A stretch of DNA of 6,216 bases from Burkholderiaceae bacterium (lineage in GTDB: Bacteria; Pseudomonadota; Gammaproteobacteria; Burkholderiales; Burkholderiaceae). The DNA lies in NCBI GenBank assembly GCA_022701965.1, contig JAKONL010000082.1:1-6216 (forward strand). Direction: 5' to 3'. The position numbers and the translations under genes were made by a program. This document shows positions 4,993-6,216 of the stretch, in pieces. The notes beneath the pieces were generated by a model, which saw only the letters and a list, made by a program, of their open reading frames with translations, made no database searches and was not told where the DNA came from. How positions within the stretch are numbered: position 1 is the stretch's first letter; the number at the start of each line of letters is the position of its first letter.

Positions 4993-6216
4993 ATGACGAT
5001 CTCTCGACCGCTGGAATTTCCTCCGCACAGGGACGGGTTCGTCTGGCCCAATCCGCCAGGCGTCGGCTACCCGCAGGCCGTGCCGCAGGAAGATCCGCTG
5101 GCCTGCGAGATCCTGGGCTTGAACGACAAGCGCGTGGCCGGCCGCATGACCTTCTTCGTGCCCGAGGAAGGCGTCGCCCACGTCCAGTTGCCGCAGACCC
5201 GCACCACGCTGCCGCTGCGCTTCGACCAGTTCCGTGCGCTCACGCTGACCGCGCCGGTCGATCCGCGTCCGGGCGAATCGCGCCCGCCGGGCCGCTCGCG
5301 CTTTCGGGTGGCGCTGACGAACGACACGGAATTGCAGGGCGATACCGTCGGCCATGTGGAGACGCCGTTCGGCCTGTTCCTGTTCCCGCCCGTGGACGAC
5401 GACGGAAAGGTGCTGCGGCAGTTCGTGCCGCGCGTGGGCTTCCATCGCTTCGAGATCGGCGCACCCGCCGAAACGTCGCCGGAGGAGGCGCTCCTGTCGC
5501 GCGTCGTGATCGCCCCCGCTCAGCTGCTGGCCGCGCTCGCGCACCAGGCGCAGATGCCGATGGTGCGCATCGGCGAGGCGCTGACCTCGCTGGGCATGAT
5601 CACCGCCGAACAGCTGGGCGACGCGCTGGCGCAGCAGCGGGTCGACCGCCGCACGCCGCTGGGCGAGCTGCTGGTGCGCGCCGGCGTGGTGACCCGGGCC
5701 CAGCTGCAGATCGCGCTGGCCCGCAAGATGGGTTATCCGCTGGTCGACCTCGACGTGTTCCCGGCCGAGGCCGAGGCCTTGCGCAAGATCAGCTACAGCG
5801 CCGCACAGCGGCTGCAGGTGATGCCGCTGATGGTCCACGACGGACGGCTCATCGTGGCGCTCGACGACCCGGCCAACCGCCGCTCGGCCGTCGACGAGGT
5901 CGAGTTCATCGCGCAGATGAAGACCCGCCCGGTGCTCGCCCAGTGCCTGCAGCTCGACCGCACGCTGACCGCCGCCTACGAGAAGATCGGCGCCGCGTCC
6001 GAGGGGCGCTACGCGTCCGGCAACACGCTCCAGCCGATCGAGTTCGACGGCGGCAAGACCGAGGACCTCTTGCAGACCCTCGAGAAGGAAGGCATCCAGG
6101 ACGCACCCGAGGAAGACGCGCCGATCGAGCAGTCGGACAACTCGCTGGTTCGCATGATCAACCGCATGGTGCTCGACGCGCACCAGGCGCGCGTCTCCGA
6201 CATCCACATCGAGAGC
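4993..6216 (+). CDS. GspE/PilB-family type II secretion or type IV pilus ATPase, N-terminal part (runs off right edge)
   Basis: 408 codons are open to the edge. Members of this family are cytoplasmic hexameric ATPases that power type II secretion or type IV pilus assembly. Three parts are visible. Residues 1-157 are a region I cannot name, predicted mostly beta, with 'GRMTFFVPEEG' at 50-60, 'LRFDQFRALTLTAP' at 75-88 and 'GDTVGHVETPFGLFLFPP' at 116-133. Residues about 190-335 look like the T2SSE N-terminal (MshEN) domain: a tandem helical repeat ('RIGEALTSLGMITAEQL' at 192-208, 'PLGELLVRAGVVTRAQL' at 222-238), then 'KMGYPLVDLDVFP' at 245-257 and 'VALDDPANRR' at 288-297. After an acidic linker (about 356-380), 'SLVRMINRMVLDAHQARVSD' (384-403) followed by 'IHIES' is the start of the conserved ATPase core. 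Walker A, Asp boxes and Walker B would lie outside the window. I cannot decide between a GspE, a PilB or another member, and no partner genes are visible. Its link to the upstream min genes is probably positional only. Confidence 0.85.
   Translation, partial: MTISRPLEFPPHRDGFVWPNPPGVGYPQAVPQEDPLACEILGLNDKRVAGRMTFFVPEEGVAHVQLPQTRTTLPLRFDQFRALTLTAPVDPRPGESRPPGRSRFRVALTNDTELQGDTVGHVETPFGLFLFPPVDDDGKVLRQFVPRVGFHRFEIGAPAETSPEEALLSRVVIAPAQLLAALAHQAQMPMVRIGEALTSLGMITAEQLGDALAQQRVDRRTPLGELLVRAGVVTRAQLQIALARKMGYPLVDLDVFPAEAEALRKISYSAAQRLQVMPLMVHDGRLIVALDDPANRRSAVDEVEFIAQMKTRPVLAQCLQLDRTLTAAYEKIGAASEGRYASGNTLQPIEFDGGKTEDLLQTLEKEGIQDAPEEDAPIEQSDNSLVRMINRMVLDAHQARVSDIHIES

Noticed and set aside
4498..6207. 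569-residue minus-strand open frame opposite minD, minE and the ATPase gene
   Set aside because: It is antisense to three well-supported genes, and its His/Arg/Gln/Leu-rich composition is typical of complement reading in GC-rich codons. No motif was seen.

Overview
The window is about 6.2 kb of high-GC bacterial DNA. Hand counts of sample 60-base lines give roughly 67-78% G+C in most genes. It most resembles a betaproteobacterium, probably Burkholderiales. The MinD and MinE sequences look much more like Burkholderia-type proteins than gamma-proteobacterial ones, and the AsmA-like and nucleobase-permease proteins point the same way. This is recognition from memory, not a database search.

Layout from left to right: (1) 1-504, minus strand: the N-terminal 168 residues of an AsmA-like membrane-anchored protein that runs off the left edge. 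(2) 568-2285, plus strand: a two-gene unit of a YdiI/MenI-type hotdog acyl-CoA thioesterase and a RutG/UraA-type NCS2 uracil permease, 8 bases apart. (3) 2315-2776, minus strand: a 153-residue protein I do not recognise, with visibly lower G+C (about 59% over 2341-2580). It is convergent with the permease and divergent from minC. (4) 2955-4906, plus strand: a complete minCDE operon encoding the septum-placement system. (5) 4993 to the right edge, plus strand: the first 408 residues of a GspE/PilB-type secretion or pilus ATPase. It carries an unusual ~155-residue N-terminal region before a MshEN-like domain, and the Walker motifs would lie past the edge.

How the genes work together: MinC inhibits FtsZ, MinD is the membrane-bound ATPase that recruits MinC, and MinE stimulates MinD hydrolysis, so the three restrict division to mid-cell. 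The thioesterase and permease are probably co-transcribed but share no obvious pathway. The ATPase has its own candidate promoter, so it is probably not part of the min operon. Both edge genes are open and lack a stop codon inside the window.

No wholly new system is evident. The items most worth following are the N-terminal architecture of the ATPase with its half-degenerate MshEN repeat, and the compositionally distinct unknown gene upstream of minC. I found no tRNA, rRNA, CRISPR array or insertion sequence, and no intergenic stretch exceeds 300 bases.
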